Source of the DNA: Hibiscus mutabilis
Lineage: Eukaryota > Streptophyta > Magnoliopsida > Malvales > Malvaceae
NCBI GenBank assembly: GCA_019671005.1
Contig: CM033745.1
Span: 21,442,921-21,506,920 of the forward strand
Direction: 5' to 3'
Length of the DNA: 64,000 bases
Shown piece by piece: positions 1 to 11,613 of this stretch (positions within the stretch are counted from its first letter, which is position 1; every line of letters starts with the position of its first letter). The notes under the pieces are model-generated. The model was given only the letters and a program-made list of their open reading frames with translations, was not told the DNA's origin and made no database searches. Made by a program: the position numbers and the translations under genes.

Positions 1-833
1 TCTTGCTTGACTTGGTTTATAAGAAGCATGCCTATAGATTACCTTTTGAACTATGATGCTATGTTTTGATGATGTTTCTGATATGTTTAGTTGAGGATCT
101 TTCTTTGAATATGTTGGCTATGTGTTAGGAGCTTGATAGAGTGGTTTGGTTTGTTTAAATGTATGTTAAACCAACAATAATGGACATTTTGGGTCCATGA
201 GTATCGGTACGCGACTCACCGTATCGATACGGGTAATCCAAATCAGGCTTGGCGTATCGGTATGTGGGGTACCGTAACGATACGAGCTTAGAGCAAAATG
301 GTCGGGTGTTTTGATACGTGAGGGCGTATCGGTATGGGTTCAAGCTACTAGAATATAGGATTTGTAATTCCTCAAGTCCGTACGATACGGGCCCAAGTGT
401 ACCGATACGGTTGGTAGTTAAGTTAGTTATTTAAGGCTTTCTGATGTTCTATTTTTTTTACGTTTTGGTCCCTAAATGTTGTGGATGCAAATGCGGTTGA
501 TTGGATGATCAAATTGAGCTCAAAATTTACACGTATGCATGAACCCTAACTAATTGATTATTGATAATTCTAAAATGGCTTAAGTTCTTTTATTTTGTCA
601 GATTTGCAGTTTGGTCCCTAACTGCAAATTGGAACAATTGGATGTCAATTCGACGCCCGATTGAGTTGATATTTAACCTACTTGCATGTACACATAGGTT
701 AATAATATTGCATCTAGATAAGATAAAAGAAAAAGGTTCGTTTATTGAGGTAAATCTTCTCTGTTTACTTTAATATTCCCCGTGTTACTCGCTCGGTTCG
801 GTCTTGCAACTAGGCCGGGTCGAGGGTGTTACA
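1..833. mobile_element. 3' part of a long LTR, cut by the window edge
   Basis: The block ends in GTCGAGGGTGTTACA, the usual CA-type terminus of plant Ty3/gypsy LTRs whose other end reads TGTAACACCC. Directly after it (834) an Athila gag reading frame resumes, so this is the right edge of an insertion. The left end and target duplication lie outside the window. Positions 195-415 carry many copies of a GTATCGATACG-like motif. Two copies of a phrase around GTTTGGTCCCTAA lie at about 464 and 609. No coding region is supported. It may be a solo LTR or the end of a full element, probably a Tekay/Del-like chromovirus by its termini, which is inference. Confidence 0.6.
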
Positions 834-1105
834 CAAGCACTTGAAGGAATTTCATGTGGTGTGTTTGAGCATGAAACCATACAGTGTCACCATAGATCAA
901 CTCAAGCTTTGAGCCGTTCCATTCTCTTTGGCTGATCATACAAAGGATTGGTTGTACTACATACCATCTGGATCAATTGAGACATGGACGGACATGGTGA
1001 CACTTTTCCTTGAGAAGTACTTTCTAGCTTCAAGAGCCTCTAACCTTAGAAGAGGATTTGTGGGGTTCGACAAAAAGATACTGAGACGCTTCTGTAGACA
1101 CTAAT
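834..1105 (+). pseudogene. Athila-1 gag fragment
   Basis: This is the structural capsid region of an Athila-type retrotransposon. The plus-strand frame gives HLKEFHVVCLSMKP, then after an in-frame stop SLADHTKDWLYYIPSGSIETW and LFLEKYFLASRASNLRR. These match the conserved helical core of retrotransposon gag proteins (PF03732 type). A frameshift near 1055 moves the trace into another frame (ICGVRQKDTETL), and it fades by about 1105. Only about 90 of the usual several hundred residues remain. The 5' side is interrupted by the LTR ending at 833. The 3' side is lost next to copia-1, probably by a deletion. Positions 1106-1225 could not be assigned. Confidence 0.72.
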
Positions 1106-1225
1106 TTTATTCGGGTTTCTTCAAGAGCCTTTAACAATTATTATAATGTTCTCTCTCTATTTGTCTAATAATATTATCTGAATGGAAAATGTGAGCAAAT
1201 GGACATACATGGCGACCATTTTAAA

Positions 1226-1810
1226 AAAGGTGTATCGAAACGGAAATAGTGTAAAAGCAGGGGCGTATCGATACGGATTGGTCGTATTGGTACGGTTTTT
1301 GCTCACTAGAATCTGAGGAAAAAGTCTAGTGAAAAATATATTGGTACGCCTAAGGGGCATATCGATACGGGTTAACTGAAATTTAAAGTTTGGTTATTCT
1401 AATAACTGACAAAGCAACGGTAATAAAATTAAATGCAAAGATTTGAAAATCTCAACACCCTGTATCTCCACGGTGAAGGTCGTATTGATACTCGTAACCA
1501 AGAACACAAACCCAAATGAAGGCTGTATCAATACGGGGATAATTGTATCGGTATGTTTTGCGATTAAAATTCTAGTAGTCAAAAGTCGTATCAAAACGCT
1601 ATGAAGCTTATATATATGCATGGGCGTTTTTGGTTATTTGAGTTTGAAAATAGTTAGGAAATTTTAAGGTTTTAAGTTTTTAACTTAGAAACAATTTTAG
1701 GTTCAAATCCTTGTCATTTTGTGAGACTTTTGAATACTTAAAAATTTATCCAATTTTACAAATTGATCCTTAAACTATTTGTTATATCAAAATCAAATAT
1801 AGGTTTGTCA
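1226..1810 (-). repeat. copia-1 3' LTR, truncated
   Basis: This copy aligns base by base, with scattered differences, to 13608-14188. Shared landmarks are the phrase TTTTTGCTCACTAGAATCTG, several GTATCGATACG motifs, and the end TATATCAAAATCAAATATAGG. It ends (plus strand) in TTTGTCA next to a polypurine tract, so on the minus strand it begins TGACAAACC. About 670 bp of the outer part present in the other LTR (12937-13607) is missing here. Confidence 0.8.
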
Positions 1811-1824
1811 ATCTCCCCCTTTTG
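1811..1824 (-). promoter_or_regulatory. copia-1 polypurine tract
   Basis: On the minus strand the sequence AAAAGGGGGAGAT lies immediately before the 3' LTR start TGACAAACC. This is the expected place and composition for the plus-strand priming site of reverse transcription. The region from 1825 to 2187 is AT-rich 3' untranslated sequence with no gene seen. Confidence 0.8.
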
Positions 1825-2187
1825 ATATAAAAAAACCAAAGTAAATTTTTAAGTAGGTTTAAAATACTCCCCCTTTCTCTAAAACTAAAAGATGTATTTT
1901 TGAAAAATTCGTAAGTGCTTTTTACTTCTCCTCCTTTTTGTTAGACCAAAATCAATATGATATAAATAAAGCAAGATAAAAAACATTAAAGGTACTCCAA
2001 GCATTAAAGGAAACAACATAGATATTCATTGAAATTCAAAGCATAGTTTAAAGCAACAAAATAAAATCCAACTTAATTCCCAAAACCACAAACCAAAACA
2101 AATAAAGCAAAGCATAAGAGTTCATAACACAAAGACATAGGTGCATAAAACAAATCCTAATATGACATGATATGATATGCAAGATGC

Positions 2188-5100
2188 CTAAGGAGCGTCT
2201 TCATCATCTTCTTCTTCATCATTTTCATCGTCATCATTGGTATGAGTTCCAAGGGATTGTCACCACTCTCTGTGAAAGGCGGTAAGAGATATATGTATCG
2301 AAGATTGGCGATTCTCAATGGCAGTAACTCTTTCCTCCAAAGATGTAAAACGAGTGTAATACCCCTTTCCCGTATTCATATCTAAATACGAGTCTGAGAT
2401 ATCACAAAACATTTGTAAAAACCCTCTATATTTGTAACTCGGTAAAAATTTTGATTGTTCTAAAAATATTACAATATATTTAGTTTCTATTTACAAATGT
2501 AGTTAATAGCGTATAGTTTAAACATAATATTTTAATCTTCAAATCGAGTTTAATTTCATGCAACAACTTATTAATTTAATTTGACTTTATATAATTAATG
2601 AAACTGCCTAAAAACTGTCTGACTTAAAATTCATCCATATACCACATAAAATACAAATTCTATTAGAGCATGCATATCATTTTAATATACATGCCAGCTA
2701 GTAAATATCAAACAGTGTCAAAAGATATCTTACTGATACTGATGTACCTGTTATTGATTGATGATGTCCGTTTATGCTTCTTACTCCAACCATTTCTTCT
2801 TTCCTACGTGTAAAACAGTTACACGCTAAGTATTTGCTTAGTGAGGCAATAATTCGAATTCAAGTGCAATTGTCATAATATCAATATTAATGATTAACAA
2901 TGTATATGATAACCTTACCATTATATGCTTGTTAACATAAATAAATATGTATATCAAAGTGATAAGATTAGATCACGTTGCCATTCCATCTGTAAGCTTT
3001 CAATGCTTACCAATACCTTATTCTCGTTTCTATCTGCAAGCTTTCAAGCTTATCTTCCTGTTTCTTTTTTATTCTTTTTAATTTATTTTGCCCAAGGTAT
3101 CGAATTAAGAGATTCTATGTACACGATTCATCCCCCCATACCCAACCATTCTTAAATATGCGTATTATTTGCACTTTACCGGGAGTGCTTAGCACCGAAG
3201 TGCTTCTGTATACTTACCGGAGTATGCAATATATCCCTCATTGAGTTTTGATGAAATTACACCGAAATGTTTAGCACCCGTAGTAAGTCCGTATACTCAA
3301 ACCATGCATGAGTATACTCAATGAGTATTTATAATATTTGCACTTTACCTGAAGTGCTTAGAATATTTATGCAGCTGTTTATGACCCTATGGATATCCAA
3401 CTATACCATCGAACCTCTATATCATACATTAGGCTTTATTTCATCATTTAAGTCATCAATGGCAACATATATCAATAAATATCAACATTTAACAGTTCAT
3501 AGCCGAAATAACATTCATACTATACCATCATCAATAACTAGTGATCAATGCATTTATTTTCAACCTTTGACATATTTAAAATATGTCAAATATATGATCA
3601 ATGACATAAATATCATGACAATATATAAACCAGGTAGACTCGTCGCAAGTCCTACCGGTGATGTATGAAACATCCATGTATAATGTTATGTATGCATTGC
3701 ACTCACTTGAGCCATTTATTAGTATGCCTCACTAAGTCCTCTTTGATCATTTCCTTTATTGTACCTCGAACCTCCCTTGATTCAAACTTAACTTCATAAT
3801 TCAAATAAGCAAAATATTTTTTAGATCTCAATCTAACAATATCTTAGACATATTGTCCAAAATAATTATTCGAATACAAAATCTCCAACCGTTTTTCTTT
3901 CTTCCTTGTATTGTTCAAAAATTCATTATGGTTCTTAGTGACCACTTTGAACTTCCATTAACCCCTTTCAAGCTTACTAATCAACCTTAGATACAAAGTG
4001 TATCAATTCTCATTTTCTGGCAGTTTGCAGTACCTTCGAAGAAATATTTCTATAAAATAATCTATAGCTAGGAATTCAAATCTGTCTGTTCTAAAAGAAA
4101 TTAGATTCGACAGGCTTTTCAACCATATAAATTAATAGCCCAAATTCAACTTGTACGATTTATGGCGAATTTTCAAAGTCAGTTACAGTGCTGAAATTCG
4201 GAACAGACTGGTGTTCTGTTTTCTGATCTTTCGTCACTTAAAAATTCATATATTTTGACTCAGAACTCGAAATCAGATTCCGTTTGTTGGACACGAAACT
4301 AGACGAATAAATCTTTACATCAGTATAAAATTCACTATCTAACCATTTTTGTAGAATTTATGGTGAATTTTCAAAGTTACTGCCATAAACCAGTTTTTCT
4401 ACACAGCTTCCATAAACAACTTCAACTTTTATACTAACTTCTCCTTACTTCTCTACTTTTCAATTTAGTCCAATTACTTGCTTTAACCCACCATCTTATG
4501 ACCTTCTTCATCAAATAATTATTCACAATAATTCTCCTTAATTTTCCTTCTTTACCGAAATAGTCACTAAAATGCAAGGATAAGGATTTAAGCTTCTTAA
4601 CTTTGGAAATTAGTCCTCAATTCAACATTACTACCTTAATTCCATCATTACAACTAAAAATCAGATTTAGCCCCCATACAAAACTTCAATTTCGATTTGG
4701 TCATGTAACTTTGACAAATTATCAAAATGGTCACTAATTCAATTCAACATCAATTTAGCATTCTAACATTATTTTCTTGTCTCTAACATCATTAATAACG
4801 TAAATAAACTCCAAATTCTAAAAATTCAGATTTGGTCCTTCAACTTTTCAATTTGCTGAAATGGTCCCTACATAATTTAACTTAGGGTTTTGCTTTCATA
4901 CAATATTTCAAGCTTACTAGATCATTATTTCAACATCACAAACCCTAAATTAAACTTGAATCCATAAACCCTAATCATCTTTATAAAAATCAGAACATGT
5001 AAAACTTAAATCTCAACTCAATATCATGATTTTAACATCATACTAGCTTAATTCTAACTTGAATTCAATCATGGAATCATAAAATCTCAAAAGCCCCAAT

Positions 5101-7339
5101 TTGATTCATAACCCTAATTTCTTTCTCATGAAAATTCTCATCAACCAAGCATGTATTCCATGAATTATTGATATCAAAAGATAGTGCTTGAAGAGTAGAA
5201 CAACTTTGTAGTTGAAGAGATTACCTGAAAACCGAGTTTCGGGGCTTAAATCGAGCTTGGAAAATTTTCTTCTTCTTTCCTCTCTTTCTCCATGTTTCAA
5301 GGCTTTTCACCATTATTTTAAACATATCTCTATTAAATGAATATTAAATTTATTTAATAGTGAAATTACAAATTTGCCCTTTTTATCCAATGGTTGAGAT
5401 TGATTTTATCATCAATCAAGGGCCAAGATTTAATCTTCCATTTCATCTTTACAAAATTTCCCTTATAACTTTTTTAAATATTTTAAAATTGCCATTGGGG
5501 CCAAATGACCAATTTACCCTCCAACTAGTCTGTGTTTACTAGTTTGTTTCCAAATTGCCATTCCATTAAAATCTAACTTAATCTAGTTAGAATTCAACCA
5601 ACCATAATAAAACATTCATAAAATAACATTTACTCAGAAATTTTCATAGCTTTTGGATCAGTCTCCAAAATTTCCATTCAATCCAATATACCGATAAATA
5701 ATCCTTTACTCAGAAATAAACTGTAGGATTCATCTTGAATCAAACTAAAAATATTTCCAACACTTGGAAATGACTTTTATAACCTTTCTCTATCATATGG
5801 AAAAGTTTCAAAATTTTCCAGTTCGATTCGGGTATCCGAATTCCACTTAAACTTTAACTGCGATTTTCCCAATAATCGAAATATTAGATCGAACCAAAAT
5901 CTTCACATTCGATCCACACCCTTAGGTGATCTATTTATTTATGAAATAAAAACCCTTAACTTTTAGAAAATTACAACTTTAGTCCCCAAAATTTTCCAAA
6001 GTTTATACTTTAGCTATAAAATTTTCAGAATTTACATTTTGGTCACTAACATTTTAAACTTTAATTCCGATTCCAATAATCCTTGAAATTCAACCAAACT
6101 TTAAGAATACCTTATTCAATTCACTATCTATCACATGATACCTTTAAACCTTAGAAATTTCCTTTCCAAAACCCATAATTAAAGAAATCCTAACTTTTGC
6201 ATTTTTGTCATTTTAGTCACTAAGTTAGCTTTTAAGCTATTATATTAGTACTAAATGACCCTTAATCAACTTAGTAAATTCTAGGGTATTACAACGAGTG
6301 TCAATAGCAGCAAATTCGGAGGTCATGGTAGTGTATAAAGATGTAATGCTAGTGCCTAAAGATGCAAACTTTCTGTCGAGATAAGTCATGAGAGCATCAA
6401 GGGAAGGTTGGGCTACCAGAGCTTCTTGAACCGGAACCGCTTAAGGAGCCACTATCGGACCGGGTTGAACACCAATTGGAATATTGGCATTTCAGATCCA
6501 TTCTCCATTATATTATGAAAACTTTGCACGATGGAGAGAGAGCTCATCAATCGTTTCAGTGAAAGGTTCAGCAACATCATGAGAACAATCAATTCCAATC
6601 TTGTGAAACAAATAACTCAAAGTGGTCCATAGGTGAAGGATGAAACAAGAGTTGTATGGCGGTTTTGCACAAGAAAGACGATCTCTACAAACATAATTTG
6701 AGCAAGGTTCGGAAGCTTACCCTCACAAAAGCAACGAATCCAAAAGTTATCGACTTGGCAGATTGTTGAGAATTTTTCGTCGGATGGAAAAAACTACCAA
6801 GTGCTCATAGGGTGAAGGATGCGATCATGAGCATCAAGTACGATCATAGAGCCATCGAGAACATGTCCCAAAGAGTCCTCATTATCAATTTCCACATCCT
6901 TAAAACCCAAAAAATTTGCTAAAACTGAAGAATCAATTTGAAACTTTTTACCCATAAGATAAGATTCGATAGCAACAACTTCGGATCTATCTTGATTATA
7001 AACACACCGGGCATTGGAATAAAAAATCAAAACAAGGTTTTGGTATAAGATCCTAGGTAAGGCTAAAAATTGCATGAACTTCCATTGTTGCATCAACTCA
7101 AGATATCTAAATTGAAATCTTTTGGAAGACAAGAAAGGGATCAAAACAGTGCGCTCACGGCGAATTTTAAAACCTTGATAATGTTTAAAACGATCCATAG
7201 CATTCAGAAATCTTGGCTCATTCAAATATTTTTGGAAAATATGGGTGAGGTTGGGTCTATTACCATTAATTTTGGGATTTTGATTAGGAGGATTGGAACT
7301 AGATGCCATATCTTTTCCTTTTCTTTTCTTAGGACCCAT
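2188..7339 (-). pseudogene. copia-1 ORF3 (extra ORF after pol), split by a solo LTR
   Basis: The likely start is MGPKKRKGKDM at 7339; a basic, low-complexity N-terminus precedes a globular region. A conserved stretch reads NLVLIFYSNA, followed by FQIDSSVLANFLGF. This resembles the domain annotated in plants as a putative transposon protein (PF20167 type). The frame stops at 6794, but recognisable coding remnants continue to about 6299 with further stops. After excision of the insertion at 2355-6293 the coding trace resumes at 2349 and ends at 2188 in an acidic tail (NDDDENDEEEDDEDAP). The function is unknown. Its place after RNase H corresponds to where 'env-like' ORFs sit, but no signal peptide or clear membrane anchor was seen in the MGPKK form. 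Confidence 0.65.
2355..6293. mobile_element. 3.9-kb solo LTR of a Ty3-type element inside copia-1 ORF3
   Basis: The insertion begins TGTAATACCCC and ends GGGTATTACA, giving a 10-bp inverted terminal match with TG...CA ends. It is flanked on both sides by ACGAG (2350-2354 and 6294-6298), a perfect 5-bp target duplication. No internal repeat of its own ends, no PBS and no pol frame were seen, so it is best read as one long solo LTR of about 3939 bp rather than a full element. It is AT-rich, with a duplicated phrase TATTTGCACTTTACC at about 3168 and 3337. The short reading frames inside look incidental. Confidence 0.8.
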
Positions 7340-8288
7340 AACAAGACTTGAAATCAAAATCAAACTACACAAAAGAATGTATGCATAAATCATCACTTTT
7401 GATCCAATGAATAATCTAATGAGCAAGGTATTAAACAACTATATCGTATAGTTTAAAATCATATACAAGTATAAAAAGAAATTTTGGTAAAAAGAAAACT
7501 GAAAAATAGAGTTAAAAAATATACGATATAATTTTATATTCGAACAAAAAATTCAGATTTGAAAAAGTTTTTTCACAATTTTTTTGAAAAGCAGTTCATA
7601 TACATACTAAATATATAAATTTGAAACAAAAAAATGTAAAAATAAGAACGAAATTAAAAAATTAAGAAAAGAAGTTTATACCTTGAGTATGGGATTATGG
7701 ATGAATGAGGAGATGATGATGCACAAATCTTGATGATTTCGCTAGGATTGAAGAATAACCCAAAAGTCCTCAAAAGATTCTGACGATTTGGGAAAAATTA
7801 AAGGGTTTGGATGGGTTTATATAGGTGAAAATGTATCTAGGGTTTAAGAGAAAAGTAGAGTTTGATTTAAAGTTGAAAACCCTTTTTTAATGCCCATTTA
7901 ACTCTCCAGCGGTTACGTGTATCGATACGCCACCTATGCGTATTGAAACACCATACCGAAATGGTTTTTAGCCATTTTGATATGAGACACCATTCTGGTA
8001 CAGGTCAACCTTTACTGAAACTATCTCATGATACCTGTACCGATACTCGTTACCCCATATCAGTACCTCTAAGCCAAAAATATCATTTTTGGCTGCAATG
8101 TGCTCTAAAATTTGAACTTAATGAATCGAAATGCATGCAAATGATATATGAACATCATGTATGAGATAAAACAGATGCATACTCCTAGAAACAAGTATAG
8201 ATGCATATAGGAGCAAAAATACATAAGTAAAGCAATAATCCGAATTCAAGCAAAATTTTAAGACCAAAAGGCTCTAAGGCTCTAAAGC
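7340..8288 (-). other. copia-1 spacer between pol and ORF3
   Basis: No coding region was recognised here. The interval could hold the leader or promoter of ORF3. Positions 7917-8065 carry several degenerate GTATCGATACG-type motifs like those in the LTRs of the same element, which is unusual for an internal spacer. Confidence 0.45.
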
Positions 8289-9945
8289 TCAAGAAATGCT
8301 AATTAAACCTAACTTTCTCCTAAAAGACCAAAAACGATCTTTGTCTAAAGGTTTGATAAAGATATTTGCTAATTGATTCAAGGTGTCTACATATTCTAGA
8401 ACAACATCGTTTTTCAAGATATGATCTCTAATGAAATGATGTCTTATCTCTATGTGCTTGGTTCTAAAATGTAAGATGGGATTCTTAGTGAGACATATGG
8501 CACTAGTGTTGTCACACTTAAGATGAATGATACCTACATCAATTCCATAATCTAAAAGTTGTTGCTTCATCCAAAGGACTTGAGCACAACAACTTTCGGC
8601 TGATATATATTCTGCTTCGGTGGTAGATAATGCTACACTATTTTGTTTCTTAAAGAACCAAGATATGAGCATACTACCTAGGAATTGATAAGTGCCGGAT
8701 GTACTTTTTCTATCTATCTTACAACCTCCATAATTCGTATCCGAATAAGCATGCAAATCAAAGAAAGAATCTCTAGGATACCAAAGGCCTAAACAAGGTG
8801 TATCTCTAAGGTATCTAAAGATTCTCTTAAAGGCTATAAGGTGTGATTCTCTAGGACTAGCTTGGAATCTAGCACACAAACAAACGCTAAACATGATATC
8901 CGGTCTATTTGCGGTAAGATAAAACAAAAGCGATAAAGCTTTAAATCAACACACTTACCTCCTTCATCTTTGTCAAGCTTTGTAGAAGAGCTCATTGGTG
9001 TGGCTTGAGGTTTCACATTCTCCAAGCCAAACTTTTTGAGCATGTCTTTGATGTACTTAGCTTGATTGATGAAGACATCATCATTCCTTTGTTTGATTTG
9101 GAGTCCTAAAAAGAATTAGAGTTCCCCCATCATTCCCATTTCAAACTCACATTGCATTAACTTAGCAAAATATTGGCAAAACAATTCATTAGTTGAATCA
9201 AAAATTATATCATCAACATAAATTTGAACTACTAAAATGTCTTTGCCATTTCTTTTAATAAAGAGTGTAGTATCCACTTTTCCTTTTTCAAAACCTTTTT
9301 CAATTAAAAAACTTGACAACCTTTCATACCAAGCTCTAGGAGCTTGTTTCAAATCATATAAAGCTTTTGAAAGTTTAAAAACATGGTTTGGATATTTTGG
9401 ATCTTCAAAACTGGGTGGTTGTTCTACATAGACTTCTTCATTAATAAAACCATTTAGAAAAGTACTTTTTACATCCATTTAAAAAAGCTTGAATTTATGA
9501 TAACATACAAATGCAAGAAGCATCCTAATAGCTTCCATTCTAACTACGGGTGCATACGTTTCATCAAAATCGATTCATTCTTCTTAAGTGTAACCTTGAG
9601 CAACAAGTCTAGCCTTGTTCCTCACTATGTTACCACTCTCATCTAATTTGTTTCTAAAACCCATTTAGTTCCTATGGTATACTTATTACTAGGCCTATCA
9701 ACTAGTGTCCAAACTTAACTTCTCTCAAATTGATTTAACTCCTCTTGCATAGCCAATATCCAACAATCATCTTTTAATGCTTCTTTGATATTTTTAGGCT
9801 CAATGCATGAGATAAATGTAACATTACAAGCATTTTTAAGAGAAAGTCTAGTGGTTACCCCTTTGGATGGATCACCCAAAATCTCACCATCTTTGACATA
9901 GTTGAACTCCCTTGGGTAGCTCACTTCCTTTTCCTCTAGAGTCAT
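8289..9945 (-). pseudogene. copia-1 reverse transcriptase and RNase H (broken)
   Basis: The 3' half of the Ty1/copia polyprotein copies RNA into DNA and removes the RNA strand. From 9945 leftwards: the RT entry region, then the palm segment at 9478-9116 with MDVKSTFLNG, LYDLKQAPRAWY and the catalytic QIYVDDIIF. The connection and RNase H follow at 9043-8289, with NRPDIMFSVCLCARFQ, DRKSTSGTYQFLG, ALSTTEAEY and the terminal HIEIRHHFIRDHI. The pieces lie in different frames, with breaks near 9715-9480, 9116-9045 and 8930. The enzyme is therefore non-functional as it stands, although its YVDD active site survives. Confidence 0.9.
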
Positions 9946-9978
9946 ATCCTTTAAGGCTTCTAGAGGTGGATCTAGTGC

Positions 9979-11400
9979 TTATTCTTCTTTGGAAGGAACT
10001 TCATCTACCTTTGATGATTTCCCACCATCATTGGCTTCAAAAATTTCTACATCATCATTATCACATGAATCCTTCCTCGAAAGAAGGTTATCATCGAAAA
10101 CCACATATATAAACTCTTTAACTATCAAATTTCTTTGATCAAATACACGATAGGATTTAGATTTTAAAGAATAGCCTAAGAAAATAGCTTCATCACTTTT
10201 AGCGTCAAATTTGCCCAAATTGTCTTTTCCATTATTTAAAAAAACATTTACATTTAAAAGGATGAAAATAGCTAATGTTAGGCTTGCAGGATTTTAAAAT
10301 CTCATAAGGTGTTTTCTTTAAAATCAGCCTAATCACTACTCGGTTGACAATGTAACAAGCGGTATTAGTGACTTCTACCCAAAAATATTTTGGCAAATTG
10401 TTTTCACAAAGCATGGTTCTACCCATTTCTTCTAAGGTTAAAATGTTTCTCTCAACAACCCCATTTTGTTGAAGAGTGCGACAAGCAGAAATTTTTTGGC
10501 TTATACTATTTGAATTACAAAAATCCTCAAAGCCTAAATTTTGAAATTCAGTACCGTGATTACTTCTAATATGAGAAATAGATTGGCCAACATCATTTTG
10601 AGTAATTTTTGAAAACGTGATAAATTTTTCTAAAGCCTCATCCTTGGTACTTAAGAATCGAACCCAAGTGTATCTAGAGTAATCATCTACTAAAACAAAT
10701 GCATATGATTTTCCATCCAAGCTCATAGTCCTAATAGGGCCAAAGAGATCCATGGGGATCAATTGTAAAACTATACTAGTAGAAACATCATTAATAGGTT
10801 TGAAAGAAACTCTTTTATGTTTGCCTTTTGCACAAGCATCATAAATTTTATCAAGAGAGAACTTTATTTTAGGCAAACCTCTTACTAGATCTTTTGAAAC
10901 CAATTTTTCTAAAGCACTCATGCTCGTATGTCCTAGTTTTCTATACCATAACCATGAGTCATGCTCATCTTTTGCAACAAAACATGCATTTGAAATATGA
11001 ATGTCATTTAAATGCACCATGTATATGTTTCCTATGCGATAACCAATAAGCACAATTTTGTTAGTTTCAATGTTTAAAATTTTGCAACCATTTAAATAAA
11101 AAAGAACATTGAAACCTTTATCACAAAGTTGGCTTATGCTTAAAGGGTTATGTTTTAGACCGTTGACATATAAAACATTGTCTATAAGGATGGGATAGTG
11201 GTTACCAAATGAATCAATTCCTTCAATACGGCCTTTGGAGTTGTCATTGAAAGTCATTACTCCTCCACTATTTGGTTCTAGCTCCAAGAATCGACTCTTG
11301 TCACCGGTCATATGTCTCGAGCATCCACTATCAAGGTACCACGAATTTGCACATATAGATTTGGCCTTGTAGCATGCTCCCCTACAAACAAAGAATTAAG
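9979..11400 (-). pseudogene. copia-1 protease and integrase
   Basis: The frame upstream of 11311 gives WYLDSGCSRHMTG (11344-11306), the aspartic protease active site, intact. Integrase follows. Its zinc-binding head is damaged: the first His of the usual WHRRLGH pattern is Tyr (LWYRKLGH), and one Cys of the CxxC pair is Tyr (IYDAC). In the catalytic core the first Asp (MDLFGP) and the Glu (NGVVERN) remain. The middle Asp is Asn (IRSNHGTEF), so strand transfer should fail. The main frame ends at 10232. The integrase C-terminal part with DEAIFLGYSLKSKSYRVF continues at 10218-9979. Confidence 0.88.
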
Positions 11401-11613
11401 CCTTGGTTTTTGGTACCCAAATCATTTTGGGTCCATGAGTATTAGCTCCCAAAATCTTGGTTCCCTTGGGAACCAAGAAGACAAAGCACTAATGTTGTTA
11501 GAAGCTATTAGTTCCTTAGGAACCTACACACTTCTAACATTCTTACCATATGATGGCCTTGGGAAGTCTCTTTGTTTGTACCCATTAAAGTTTCTCTTTA
11601 CATAGTTAGGTTT

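Noticed and set aside
155..343. Frames rich in Tyr/Arg in the first LTR and in the copia-1 LTRs
   Set aside because: They arise from the GTATCGATACG motif read in one frame; no conserved protein is evident.
2355..6293. Possibility that the 3.9-kb insertion is a full non-autonomous LTR element
   Set aside because: No direct repeat of its ends, no PBS and no polypurine tract could be found inside, so solo LTR is the simpler reading.
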